From SXXH01 sp041165735 (lineage in GTDB: Bacteria > Planctomycetota > UBA1135 > GCA-002686595): a DNA stretch of 23,579 nucleotides. Positions within the stretch are counted from its first letter, which is position 1; every line of letters begins with the position of its first letter. Shown here one piece after another: positions 1-7,307 of the stretch. The DNA is taken from assembly GCA_046341775.1 (NCBI GenBank), contig JBKDQQ010000160.1, positions 1 through 23,579 of the forward strand, read 5' to 3'. Below the pieces are notes generated by a model, which was given only the letters and a program-made list of their open reading frames with translations, was not told the DNA's origin and did no database searches. Both the position numbers and the translations under genes were made by a program.

Positions 1-97
1 ATCGTCGTCGAGGGGACGAGGCGGTCCTGACGCGGGCCTTCAGGCCGTTCTGGTGTCGCGGGATTCGGGGCGTGGCCCGTCGTCGCGCGGAGCGGGG

Positions 98-127
98 ATG
101 ATAGGAAGTCGGAGGGGCCCGACACAA
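98..127 (-). promoter_or_regulatory. Candidate leftward sigma70-type promoter at the left edge
   Basis: On the minus strand a TTGTGT hexamer (127-122) and a TATCAT hexamer (103-98) are separated by 18 bases in an otherwise very GC-rich stretch. The -10 matches TATAAT at five of six bases; the -35 keeps only TTG. It would drive a gene beyond the left edge. The rest of 1-372 shows no convincing gene: a minus-strand frame open from an ATG at 180 to the edge has an arginine/proline-rich composition typical of chance frames here. Confidence 0.3.
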
Positions 128-373
128 GCGTAGGCGCGGGCGCTGCGCGGGTAACGCGGGGTTGCTCCTCGTAGTTGCCATGCGCGTGGCCGATGCGCGG
201 CGGCGTCGAGCGCCACCGGTCGAGGTCCTCCGCGGTTCGGAGGTGCTCGACCCGCTGGTTTCCGGGGCCGAGGGCCGACATGGGTGGAAGATGTCGCCGC
301 CCAGCTGAGGACAGCACGCGGTCCCGGACGCGGACGACGGGATCCTGCTGGAATGGAACGCAGCCCGAAATAG

Positions 374-402
374 AAGAAGCCCGCGACGCGCGCGGGCTTC
401 TT
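374..402 (-). terminator. Rho-independent-type terminator hairpin of the porin gene
   Basis: A perfect 12-bp inverted repeat (374-385 with 391-402, arm AAGAAGCCCGCG) encloses a 5-base loop. It lies 70 bases past the porin stop codon. Read on the minus strand it is followed by a short, imperfect T-containing stretch (CTATTTC), so the U-tract is weak. It could work in both directions. Confidence 0.7.
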
Positions 403-472
403 GTTTGGGTTCGATCTGCTCGCGGTACTTGCTCGCGACGCGCGCGAGCGAGGGCCGCTTCAGGTCAGCGGA

Positions 473-1468
473 TCAGAAGGCGAGCGTGGCGCCGATCGAG
501 ATCGTGTCGGTCTCGAGCGCCGCGTTGTCGCTGCTGGCGGTGACGAACTGGGCGGTCCACTTCAGGTTGTGGCCGGCCGAGTAGCGGTTGACACCGGCCG
601 AGATGATGCTCGTGTCGGCGGCATCGTCGGCGTCCTCGTAGCGAACCGCAGCCTCGTACATCTCGGTGAAGAGGTAGCTGGCGGTCACGCTGTACGGAGA
701 AGCGTCCAGCGCGTCGTAGTCGCCGAACTCGCCGGCCACGGCCAGCGCGCCCATCGTGAAGTAGGCCTCGACGCCGAAGACGTCGTTGCCCGCGCCAGCG
801 TTGGCGCCATCGTCCATGTGGAAGAAGCCGCCAACCGACAGGTTGGTGCCTTCCGCCGCGCCGTAGGCGCCTTCAACCGCGCCCGCGCCCTTGCCCATGA
901 CGTCGGCCGTCACGTTCAAGGTGATGCGGAACTCGTCGGTGTCGCCGTCGGCGCCGTCCTGCACGGCCACGCCGAAGTTCAGCATCTCGAACCCGCCGCC
1001 GACCATGAGGCCTTGGTCGCGGGCGTTCAGGAGGGTGCCGTTCAGGGTGCGGTTCAGGAAGAGCAGCTTGGTCTCGTCCGAGGTCGCGCTACGGAAGGTC
1101 GGGATGTAGAACTGACCCATCGTGCCGCTGACGTTGTCCATCAGCTTCCACTTGATGTAGGCGTCCTTCAGGACGGCGTCGCCGGCCTCGAACTCGAAGC
1201 TGACCTTGTAGCTGTAGTCGTTGCTGACATCACCGGTGACATGCAGGCGGACCTCGTTGAGGTCGAAGCCCAGGACATCGTTGTCCGAGTTGCTGTTCAC
1301 GCTGGTGATGACCCATCCGCCCACCTTCGGGCCGCCAGCGTTCTGCGCCGACAGGCTCGAGGACAGGCCGGAGATCTCTTGATCGAGGCTGGCCCAGCCG
1401 GTGTCGGCCGCGTAGCTAGCTCCCGTGGCCATCGCCAGGGCGACGGCGCTGTAGACGAACTTCTTCAT
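473..1468 (-). CDS. Phosphate-selective porin O/P-type outer-membrane porin
   Basis: The product is 331 residues. It starts with a classical Sec signal peptide (MKK, a hydrophobic run, cleavage expected after the SYA at about residue 20). The mature part alternates polar and hydrophobic residues, is rich in Gly, Asp and Asn, has no Cys, and ends in a phenylalanine (TLAF), as outer-membrane beta-barrels do for BAM recognition. The order of strands, with segments such as GGWVITSVNSNSDND and LNEVRLHVTGDVSNDYSYKV, resembles the OprO/OprP porin family, which forms trimeric channels for anions or general solutes. The actual substrate cannot be read from sequence. The ATG is supported by an AGGAG about 10 bases upstream (1483-1479). 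The gene stands alone, with its own terminator downstream and a 356-base upstream region. Confidence 0.8.
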   Translation of the reverse strand: MKKFVYSAVALAMATGASYAADTGWASLDQEISGLSSSLSAQNAGGPKVGGWVITSVNSNSDNDVLGFDLNEVRLHVTGDVSNDYSYKVSFEFEAGDAVLKDAYIKWKLMDNVSGTMGQFYIPTFRSATSDETKLLFLNRTLNGTLLNARDQGLMVGGGFEMLNFGVAVQDGADGDTDEFRITLNVTADVMGKGAGAVEGAYGAAEGTNLSVGGFFHMDDGANAGAGNDVFGVEAYFTMGALAVAGEFGDYDALDASPYSVTASYLFTEMYEAAVRYEDADDAADTSIISAGVNRYSAGHNLKWTAQFVTASSDNAALETDTISIGATLAF

Positions 1469-1824
1469 TCGGAATGCACTCCTAGAGAGAGTCTGTGGTG
1501 TTGCGGGCAGTTCTACGGGGATGGGGATTTAGTGACCGAGGAGGATGCCGTCTGGGCCCCGCCGGGAAAAGGTCCCGGCGTACTTTTGCGATGACACCAT
1601 CCTTGGACTGGGGAAATCGTCAGCGAATTACGCTTCCTTGCCCGCAATCTGATTTTGTTGAGATGGGCGCCGTAAGTGACTGCGAAGAATGTGCGGTCTA
1701 GGAAGTTGCGGTGGTGCTTCGCGGGCCCGCGTAGCACTTGCAACTGCAATGCACGGTTTATTGCGTGTTCCAGCGAGCGGTGCGGAAAAACCGCCGCTCT
1801 CCACCTCGGCAGAGGGGCAGACTC
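1469..1824. other. Gap upstream of the porin: likely 5' UTR/promoter region with three inverted repeats
   Basis: This 356-base region is less GC-rich than its surroundings and holds no convincing gene. I see a 7-bp hairpin (1560-1566 with 1574-1580), a 24-base palindrome with one symmetric mismatch pair (1714-1737, half GTGCTTCGCGGG), and a bulged hairpin with an A/T5 loop (1776-1798). The last two lie just past the stop codon of the upstream minus-strand gene and may end its transcript. No clean -35/-10 pair for the porin could be chosen by eye. Confidence 0.5.
1776..1798 (-). terminator. Possible transcription end of the arfB operon (bulged hairpin)
   Basis: The hairpin GAGCGG-x-CGG / CCG-CCGCTC with a five-base A/T loop begins 27 bases after the stop codon of the minus-strand gene ending at 1825. 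A second, longer palindrome follows at 1714-1737. Neither has a U-tract after the stem, so the assignment as a terminator is weak. Confidence 0.3.
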
Positions 1825-2253
1825 TCAGCTCTTGGACTGGTCCAAGCGGCCTTGCAGCAGCCCATCGGCCCGCTCGACCGCCTCCAGCATGGCTTCGTCG
1901 GCGGGCAAGCCGAGCTTCTCCGCCACCACCAAGCGCGCTTCCAACCGCTCGCGCGCCTCGACCGTGTACACGAGGTCGTACTTGGGATGGTCGAGGTAGC
2001 GCGGGTCGCACGAGCGCACGTGCTCCGTCACCGCCATGACGAGCTCTTCGCGCAACGCCTGGGCGAAGCGCTCCCCGCCGTCCTTCGCCAGAGCCGCCAG
2101 CCGCTCCAGCCCCGCTTGCGCCTCGCCCTCACGCTGGTCGAGGCACAGGCGCCCCAAGGCGACCGTCACCTCGCGCAGGTCCTGGCGGACGATGGTCTTG
2201 TTCGTGCGGACGGAGCGCTCGAGCGCGTCGAAGCAGGTGGCGATGGGATCCAT
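1825..2253 (-). CDS. Unrecognised helical protein downstream of arfB
   Basis: I do not recognise this family. The 142-residue reading (MDPIATCFDALERS...) is almost wholly alpha-helical in character and rich in Glu, Arg, Leu and Ala. It has a single LDHPKYDLVYTVEARERLEA segment in the second half that looks like a helix-turn-helix-like hairpin, but no catalytic motif, signal peptide or membrane segment. The ATG at 2253 starts the segment with credible composition. An upstream in-frame ATG at 2343 overlaps the arfB stop codon as ATGA and would add 30 residues (MTVTDPGDSPPPS...HHH...). That leader is low-complexity and probably not coding, though the overlap could couple translation. Same-strand position 86 bases behind arfB suggests one operon. 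Confidence 0.6.
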   Translation of the reverse strand: MDPIATCFDALERSVRTNKTIVRQDLREVTVALGRLCLDQREGEAQAGLERLAALAKDGGERFAQALREELVMAVTEHVRSCDPRYLDHPKYDLVYTVEARERLEARLVVAEKLGLPADEAMLEAVERADGLLQGRLDQSKS

Positions 2254-2339
2254 GGATGCTGTGGGCGGGTGCGACAAGTGGTGGTGTGTGTGGGCGGGGG
2301 GGCGGCTGGGTGGGGGACTGTCGCCGGGATCCGTGACGG

Positions 2340-2768
2340 TCATTCGGACCCGTCGCGCCTCAGGCGCTTGATCTCGCCACGCACCTTCTTGTCCGTCAGG
2401 CGCCGGCGCTGCGAGCCCTTGGTCGGCTTCGTCGCCCGCCGCACCTTGGGCTCCGCCAGCGCCGAACGCAACTGCATCGCCAACCGCGCCCGCGCCGCCT
2501 CGAGGTTGCGCCCCTGCTCCCGATGCTCGGAAGCCCGGATCAGGTACTCCCCCGCCTCGGTCAACTTGCCCTCCCACGCGGCCAAGACCCGCGCCCGTTG
2601 CCGCTCGTCCAGCACCCGCGAGGCAGCCGGCGACCAGCGCAGTTCGACCTTGCTCTCGACCTTGTTGACGTTCTGGCCGCCGGGGCCGCCGGAGCGGGAG
2701 AAGGAGACGAAGAGCTCGTCGGCGGGCAGTTCCAGGGTGGGCTTGATGCGGAGGGGGAGGTGCTTCAT
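2340..2768 (-). CDS. arfB: Alternative ribosome-rescue factor ArfB (codon-independent peptidyl-tRNA hydrolase)
   Basis: The product is 142 residues, the usual ArfB/YaeJ size. It holds the class-I release-factor catalytic domain only: the GGQ motif lies at residues 30-32 within SRSGGPGGQNVNKVESKVEL. The stop-codon recognition domain of RF1/RF2 is absent. The tail (about 108-142) is strongly basic (RRATKPTKGSQRRR...KRLRRDG), as in ArfB, where it sits in the empty mRNA channel of stalled ribosomes. The expected role is hydrolysis of peptidyl-tRNA on non-stop complexes. This is known for the family and not shown here. The ATG at 2768 has no clear Shine-Dalgarno site. No ssrA/smpB is seen nearby. 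Confidence 0.9.
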   Translation of the reverse strand: MKHLPLRIKPTLELPADELFVSFSRSGGPGGQNVNKVESKVELRWSPAASRVLDERQRARVLAAWEGKLTEAGEYLIRASEHREQGRNLEAARARLAMQLRSALAEPKVRRATKPTKGSQRRRLTDKKVRGEIKRLRRDGSE

Positions 2769-3297
2769 GTCCCGATGCTGGCCCCGTTCATTGTGCGCGA
2801 CTTGGTCGTGAATCCCACCTGCTGATCCTCCAGCACGAAGAAAAACCGCAGGGGCCCGCCGGTTGGAGCGCCGGCCGGCGACGAGTTGGTCGTCGTCGGC
2901 CTTGCTGCGCCCGGCCGGCTTCGCCTAGAGGCGGCCAGCGCACGCCAGGGAACCGCTCTGGCGTGGGATGGGGCGGTGCGAGGGGAAAGGTGAGGTGGTC
3001 CTGGTGTGCGGGTGCCTCGGGTTGGTCGAGCGCCGTGGCTCGAGGTGCCTGCGTCCAAGGTGCGCGTTGTCGATGCAGCGGGCATCGGCAGCGGGGCACA
3101 GGTCCTGCTCGCGACCGCGGTGCGACGGCCGCGCAGGCCTTCGCAGGGGCGCCAGGCCAAGGCCTGGTGGTCGCGAAGGAGCCTCCAGAAGGAGCCTCCT
3201 CATCCGTTTGGACGCCCGGAGGCGTGCGCGCGTGGCATTCAGCGCCGAATTTCCCGGCGCAGCGTGGCCGGGTTGCGCACAACGATCGGGGCCAGCA
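2769..3297. other. 529-base gap with no convincing gene
   Basis: Several overlapping open frames on both strands cross this stretch, but they are rich in Arg, Pro, Gly and Ser, have no recognisable motif, and look like chance frames in GC-rich DNA. Visible structure: an imperfect hairpin around 2865-2912 built of GCCGGC and CGTCGTC elements, and a direct repeat GGAGCCTCC twice within 3178-3201. No tRNA or promoter of good quality was found. Confidence 0.5.
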
Positions 3298-3606
3298 TCA
3301 GGACAAGCCCCTCAAGTACCCCCACGTGTAGATCCCCGTGTGGTGCCCATCCGAAAACACCATGCTCACCGCGTAGTGACCGACCAGCGCCAAATTCGAC
3401 TGCGTCAGGTCATCCGGCACGCTGGTCGGATCCAACAGGCGCTCGCCGGTGATTTCATGGATGCAACGGGCGCACGGGCAGGCGCGGCGCAGGGCGGCGG
3501 CGGTCCACTCGCTGGTCGTGTCGTCCTGCCATGTGATGGCGATGCGCGTGGGATCGCTGCGCAGGATCGACTTGGGGGCCGAGGCCGGTTGGGGGGCGGG
3601 GGGCAT
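3298..3606 (-). CDS. DUF971 family protein (GBBH-like N-terminal domain)
   Basis: The product is 102 residues and matches the small DUF971 domain along its length. It has an ITWQDD strand, the LRRACPCARCIHEITGE segment with paired cysteines at the characteristic spacing (C-x-C-x-x-C), and the closing VGHYAVSMVFSDGHHTGIYTW-LR signature. In eukaryotic gamma-butyrobetaine hydroxylases this domain binds zinc, and in some bacteria it is fused to Mrp/ApbC-type ATPases linked to Fe-S assembly. The stand-alone bacterial function is unknown. The first 15 residues (MPPAPQPASAPKS) are a disordered extension. The gene begins 50 bases behind tRNA-Phe on the same strand, so the two may share a promoter. 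Confidence 0.85.
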   Translation of the reverse strand: MPPAPQPASAPKSILRSDPTRIAITWQDDTTSEWTAAALRRACPCARCIHEITGERLLDPTSVPDDLTQSNLALVGHYAVSMVFSDGHHTGIYTWGYLRGLS

Positions 3607-3655
3607 CGGCGGCGTCAGGGGCGGGTGGCGCGGAGGGGCACACCAAGCGAGCAGG

Positions 3656-3731
3656 TGGTGCCCAGGGCCGGACTTGAACCGGCGACCCTGTGATTTTCAA
3701 TCACATGCTCTACCAACTGAGCTACCTGGGC
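3656..3731 (-). tRNA. tRNA-Phe (anticodon GAA), CCA encoded
   Basis: The minus strand folds into a complete cloverleaf of 73 nt plus a genomically encoded CCA (3658-3656). The acceptor stem is GCCCAGG/CCTGGGC with discriminator A. The D arm is GCTC/GAGC. The anticodon arm is TGTGA-TTGAAAA-TCACA with GAA as anticodon, and the T arm is GCCGG-TTCAAGT-CCGGC. All stems pair perfectly. The GAA anticodon reads both Phe codons. Confidence 0.97.
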
Positions 3732-3798
3732 AGGCGGGCTGCTCGAAGCGGTCGGGCGACCCCGCGTGGGGGCTGTCCCGGCCGAATCAAGGCGCGAA

Positions 3799-3827
3799 AG
3801 TATGCAGCGACAATGCCTTGCCGTCAA
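3799..3827 (-). promoter_or_regulatory. Sigma70-type promoter for tRNA-Phe (and probably the DUF971 gene)
   Basis: On the minus strand TTGACG (3827-3822) and CATACT (3804-3799) are separated by exactly 17 bases. They lie about 70 bases upstream of the tRNA 5' end, in a small AT-richer island. Start of transcription would be near 3792, giving a leader of about 60 nt. This is the best-formed promoter in the window. Confidence 0.65.
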
Positions 3828-3991
3828 CCGGGCGCGCGCCGCGGCGGGTCGTGGGGCGGACTTGCGGCGACGTGGGGAGCGGCCCGGGGAGGCTCAGGAG
3901 CCCATTCGTCGCCCGTAGGAAGGCGGCGAGGGGCTCGGCGCCGAGTGCCCTTGCCTCAAGCGGGTGCGGCGCCGGCAACCAGGCATCTGGT

Positions 3992-4954
3992 CTAGGCATT
4001 TCTGGCGGCCAACACCTCGCGCGCGGCTTCGGCGTCGCGGGCGATCTGCGCCTGCAGGGCGGGCAGGCCGTCGAAGCGTTGTTCCGGCCGGAGGCGTTGG
4101 ACGAACTCGACTTCCATCGTCGCGCCGTACAGGTCGCGGCCACCCTCGAGCAGGTGGACTTCGACGCGTGGCGCGGAAGGCGCGCTGGCGGCCACGGTCG
4201 GGCGCACGCCGATGTTGGCCACCGCCGGCCAGAGCCGATCTTCGCCACCGAGGCGCGCGCGCACCGCATACACGCCGTGGGGCGGCAGCAGTTGCGCGCC
4301 CAGATCGAGGTTCGCCGTCGGAAATCCGAGCAGGCGGCCCAGCTGGTCGCCGCGCACGACGGTGCCGAGGCAGGAAACCGCGCGGCCCAACAGGCGCGCC
4401 GCAGTGGGGAGGTCGCCGAGCTCGATGCACTCGCGGATCTTGGTGCTGGACACCGCGTGCGCTCCGACGAGGACTTGCGGCACGACCTCGACCGGCAGGC
4501 CTTGCGCGGCGATCGAGGCGGGCGTCCCCGAACGATCGCGACCGAACTTGGAGTCCCATCCGAGCACGAAGCGGCGCGCGGCCAGCGGACCGCGCGCGAG
4601 GGTCTCGACGAACGCGCGCGCATCGAGGTCGCGCAGGCGTTCGTCGAAGTGCAGCACCCACGCGAGCTCGATGCCGGCGCGCGCGAACAGTTCGAGGCGA
4701 TGCTCGAGGCTCGTCAAGGTGCGCGGCGCGCGGCCGAGCAGCAGCGCCTTCGGATGGTCGGCGAAGGTCACGACCGCGGGGCATTCGCCGTGGGAGCGCG
4801 CGCGTTCGACGTTGCGCTCGAGGATCGCGCGGTGCCCGAGGTGCACGCCGTCGAACACGCCGATCGAGACCGTCGACCCGCGCGGCGCGCGCGGCGGCGC
4901 ATCGAGGCCGCGCGCGACGACGAGCGCGCTGCGCGCGGGCTCCGGTGCGGACAT
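3992..4954 (-). CDS. ribF: Bifunctional riboflavin kinase / FAD synthetase
   Basis: The 320-residue product has both RibF domains. The N-terminal FMN adenylyltransferase domain shows GVFDGVHLGHR at about 32-42 (the HxGH nucleotidyltransferase motif) and AVSSTKIRECI. The C-terminal flavokinase domain shows GTVVRGDQLGRLLGFPTANL (the PTAN metal/nucleotide motif), HGVYAV, NIGVRPTV and the EVHLL...DLYG segment. It converts riboflavin to FMN and then to FAD in the cytoplasm. The length is normal for the family. Translation starts 8 bases after the def stop codon, so the two are probably one transcript. No FMN riboswitch is visible between them. Confidence 0.93.
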   Translation of the reverse strand: MSAPEPARSALVVARGLDAPPRAPRGSTVSIGVFDGVHLGHRAILERNVERARSHGECPAVVTFADHPKALLLGRAPRTLTSLEHRLELFARAGIELAWVLHFDERLRDLDARAFVETLARGPLAARRFVLGWDSKFGRDRSGTPASIAAQGLPVEVVPQVLVGAHAVSSTKIRECIELGDLPTAARLLGRAVSCLGTVVRGDQLGRLLGFPTANLDLGAQLLPPHGVYAVRARLGGEDRLWPAVANIGVRPTVAASAPSAPRVEVHLLEGGRDLYGATMEVEFVQRLRPEQRFDGLPALQAQIARDAEAAREVLAARNA

Positions 4955-4962
4955 GGCCGGGA

Positions 4963-5532
4963 TCAGCGCCCTTGCGCGCGCTTCCACTTGTCGACGAGCG
5001 CCTCGAGCCCCGCGCGGTTGCGCGACTTGTCGGCGGGCGTCATGCGGTCGACGAGCAGCACGCCTTCGAGGTGGTCGTACTCGTGCTGGATGATGCGCGC
5101 GACGAAGCCGTCGAACTCGCGCTCGTGCTTGGCGCCGTCGAGGTCCTGGTACTCGACCACGCAGCGCTCGGGGCGCTTGATCTCGGCGTACATGCGCGGG
5201 AACGAGAGGCAGCCCTCGTCCATCAGCGTGTCGCCGCCCTTCCTCTCCTTGATGGTCGGATTGACGAGCGCGAGGTCGTCCTCGGGCTTGCCGGTCGGGT
5301 TGAGCACGAGGATGCGGCGGTCGAGTCCGACTTGCGGCGCGGCCAGTCCGCAGCCGTCGCTCTTCACCATGCGGGTGAACATCGCCTTGACCACGGCGCG
5401 CGTCTCGTCGTCGACGGGGACCTCGCGCGCGCGACGGCGCAGCACGGGGTCGGGGTACAGGCGCACGACGAAGTCGAGGTCGAGGGGCTGCGCGGCCGTC
5501 GTGGCTTGGCTGGCTCGTGCTTGGTCGGTCAT
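4963..5532 (-). CDS. def: Peptide deformylase
   Basis: The 189-residue product carries all three deformylase motifs in order: GCGLAAPQVG (60-69), EGCLSFP (106-112) and QHEYDHLEG (149-157). Cys108, His150 and His154 are the metal ligands and Glu151 the catalytic base by family homology. The enzyme removes the formyl group from nascent N-terminal methionine. The C-terminal extension after the metal site is short. The chosen ATG gives a roughly 15-residue polar leader before the conserved VVRLYPDPVLR; a later start is not available as ATG before this block. It heads a def-ribF pair, divergent from the TPR gene at 5698. Confidence 0.95.
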   Translation of the reverse strand: MTDQARASQATTAAQPLDLDFVVRLYPDPVLRRRAREVPVDDETRAVVKAMFTRMVKSDGCGLAAPQVGLDRRILVLNPTGKPEDDLALVNPTIKERKGGDTLMDEGCLSFPRMYAEIKRPERCVVEYQDLDGAKHEREFDGFVARIIQHEYDHLEGVLLVDRMTPADKSRNRAGLEALVDKWKRAQGR

Positions 5533-5613
5533 GGCGACTGGAGGCGTGGTGCGCGACTGATGCTGGCGCCGGCCGCTGGCGCGCGAGCCGGAACACCTCG
5601 AAGATAACGTGCG

Positions 5614-5643
5614 TTGACGCGCTCGCGGCCCCTCCACTAGGCT
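5614..5643 (+). promoter_or_regulatory. Candidate promoter for the TPR-rpsT operon
   Basis: TTGACG (5614-5619), an 18-base gap and TAGGCT (5638-5643) lie 55-84 bases upstream of the GTG at 5698, in the 165-base divergent gap with def. The -35 is good and the -10 poor (three of six). The 15-mer GCGTTGACGCGCTCG that contains the -35 recurs exactly at 17991, at nearly the same distance from the kinase start. Confidence 0.35.
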
Positions 5644-5697
5644 TTTGCGCCCCTGTTTGCGAGCGCCGAGCGCGCTCCGGCGGAAAAGGACGCACGC

Positions 5698-7032
5698 GTG
5701 GACTTCACCAAGCAACTGCAGAAGGCCGACGAAGCCCTGCGCCGCCGCAATCCCGACTTCGCCATCGAGCTGTACCGCCAACTGCTCGACATCGCGCCCG
5801 ACCTTGGCGAAGCGCGCGCCGGGCTGCGCCAGGCCTTGAAGGCGCGCGAGGCGCTGAAGGGCGGCGGCAGCAAGCTGTTCCGCGCCCTGACCGGCGCCGG
5901 ACCGCTCGTCGCCGCCAAGGGCCTCGCCAAGGCCGGTCGGCACGACGCGGCGGTCAAGCAGTACGAGGCCTACCTCGACTCGAGTCCGTTCGACGAGGAG
6001 GCCAACCTGCTGCTCGGCGTGTCGCTCGAGTCCGCGGGCCACGTGAACTCGGCGCGCGCCGTGTACGAGTTCGTCGCCGTCATCGCGCCGCGCAACGCCG
6101 AAGGCTTGAAGCGCGCCGGCGCCATGACGGCCCGCCTCGGGGATCCGCAGAAGGCGCTCGAGTACTACGAGCGCGCGTTGCAGGCCGATCCGCGCGACCA
6201 GGACTGCATCAAGGCGCGCAAGGACCTCGCCGCGGAGCTCGCGCTGCGCGGCGCGAGCTCGCGGCAGGTCGAGCACAGCCGCGAGCTGATCAAGGACAAG
6301 GGCGAGGCGCGCGCCATCGAGCGCTCGCAACGACTGCAGTTGACGGAGGAGGAGCTGCGCGAGGAGCTGGCGCAGTTGGAGGCGCGCCACGCCGACGAGC
6401 CTTCGGTCGCCACCTCGAGGCGCTTGTCGGAGGTCCACGAGAAGCTCGGCGACGCGGAGGAGGCCCTGAGCTGGGCCGAGCGCGCGCTCTCGATGGATCG
6501 GGAGGGCTTCGAGGTCGCCTGTCGCGTCGGCGACCTGCGCACCAAGCTCTTGAAGAAGGCCGTGGCGCGCGCCGGCAAGGAGGGCGACGAGGCCCTCGCC
6601 GGCCAGTTGGAGCGCGAGCTGCACGAGTTCGAGGTGCGCGACTGGACGCGCCGGGTCGAGCTGCGGCCGGCGGACGCCACGCTGCGCCTGCAACTGGGGC
6701 GGCGGCTGGTGCGCGCCGGGGAGGTCGACTTGGCGATGCCCGAGCTGCAGCGCGCGGCCGTCGACCCGCGCTGCTCGCGGGACGCCCACGCCTTGCTCGG
6801 GGAGTGCTTCCAGAAGAAGGGCTACCTCGACCTGGCCCGCAAGGAGTACGAGAAGGCCCTGGGGCCGCTCGGGACGGTCTTGGACGAACGGGCCAAGGAG
6901 ATCCTGTATACTCTCGGCGCGATCGCCGAGGAGGCGGGGGACGCGGCGCAGGCGCGCACGCACTACTCCCGCGTGTTCGAGGCCGACGTCGGCTACAAGG
7001 ACGTGGCCGCCAAGATGGAAAGACTGCGATAA
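5698..7032 (+). CDS. Tetratricopeptide-repeat (TPR) protein
   Basis: The 444-residue product is all helical and built of degenerate TPR units. Clear examples are residues 4-35 (ADEALRRRNPDFAIELYRQLL), about 80-150 (GRHDAAVKQYEAYL; ESAGHVNSARAVYEFV) and about 150-175 (GDPQKALEYYERALQADP). Others follow at about 240-275 (GDAEEALSWAERAL) and in the C-terminal third (KKGYLDLARKEYEKAL). Between them lies a long Glu/Arg-rich stretch (about 185-235) that looks like coiled coil. There is no signal peptide or membrane segment, so it is probably a cytoplasmic scaffold; the partner is unknown. A GTG start at 5698 is supported by AAGGA about 8 bases upstream. rpsT follows after only 3 bases. Confidence 0.85.
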   Translation: MDFTKQLQKADEALRRRNPDFAIELYRQLLDIAPDLGEARAGLRQALKAREALKGGGSKLFRALTGAGPLVAAKGLAKAGRHDAAVKQYEAYLDSSPFDEEANLLLGVSLESAGHVNSARAVYEFVAVIAPRNAEGLKRAGAMTARLGDPQKALEYYERALQADPRDQDCIKARKDLAAELALRGASSRQVEHSRELIKDKGEARAIERSQRLQLTEEELREELAQLEARHADEPSVATSRRLSEVHEKLGDAEEALSWAERALSMDREGFEVACRVGDLRTKLLKKAVARAGKEGDEALAGQLERELHEFEVRDWTRRVELRPADATLRLQLGRRLVRAGEVDLAMPELQRAAVDPRCSRDAHALLGECFQKKGYLDLARKEYEKALGPLGTVLDERAKEILYTLGAIAEEAGDAAQARTHYSRVFEADVGYKDVAAKMERLR

Positions 7033-7035
7033 ACG

Positions 7036-7293
7036 ATGGCTCACTCCAAGCAGGCGCTGAAGCGCCACCGCCAGAACGTCAAGGCCAACACCAAGAACCG
7101 CGCGCAGCGCAGCGCGATGAAGTCGGCGATCAAGAAGGTCGCCAAGGCCGAGACCCCCGCCGCCGCCAAGGACGACCTGGTCGCGGCGATGAAGAAGATC
7201 GACAAGGCCGCCAAGCAGCGCGTGATCCACAAGAACGCGGCGGCACGCCTCAAGAGCCGCATGGCGAAGAAGCTCGCCAAGCGCTCGAGCTGA
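7036..7293 (+). CDS. rpsT: 30S ribosomal protein S20
   Basis: The 85-residue product is extremely basic and follows the S20 pattern: MAHSKQALKRHRQNVKANTKNRAQRS, then SAIKKV...A, and a KNAAARLKSRMAKKLAK C-terminus, forming the three-helix bundle that binds 16S rRNA. Size is typical. It starts 3 bases after the TPR stop codon, so it is read from the same transcript. A TATACT hexamer at 6907-6912, about 125 bases upstream inside the TPR gene, might give it an extra promoter, but no suitably spaced -35 is seen. Confidence 0.95.
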   Translation: MAHSKQALKRHRQNVKANTKNRAQRSAMKSAIKKVAKAETPAAAKDDLVAAMKKIDKAAKQRVIHKNAAARLKSRMAKKLAKRSS

Positions 7294-7307
7294 ACGCGAT
7301 CTCCGTC

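Noticed and set aside
401..1594. 397-residue open frame on the plus strand opposite the porin
   Set aside because: Antisense shadow. It is Val/Ala/Gly/Arg-rich without motifs, whereas the minus-strand frame has a signal peptide and porin features.
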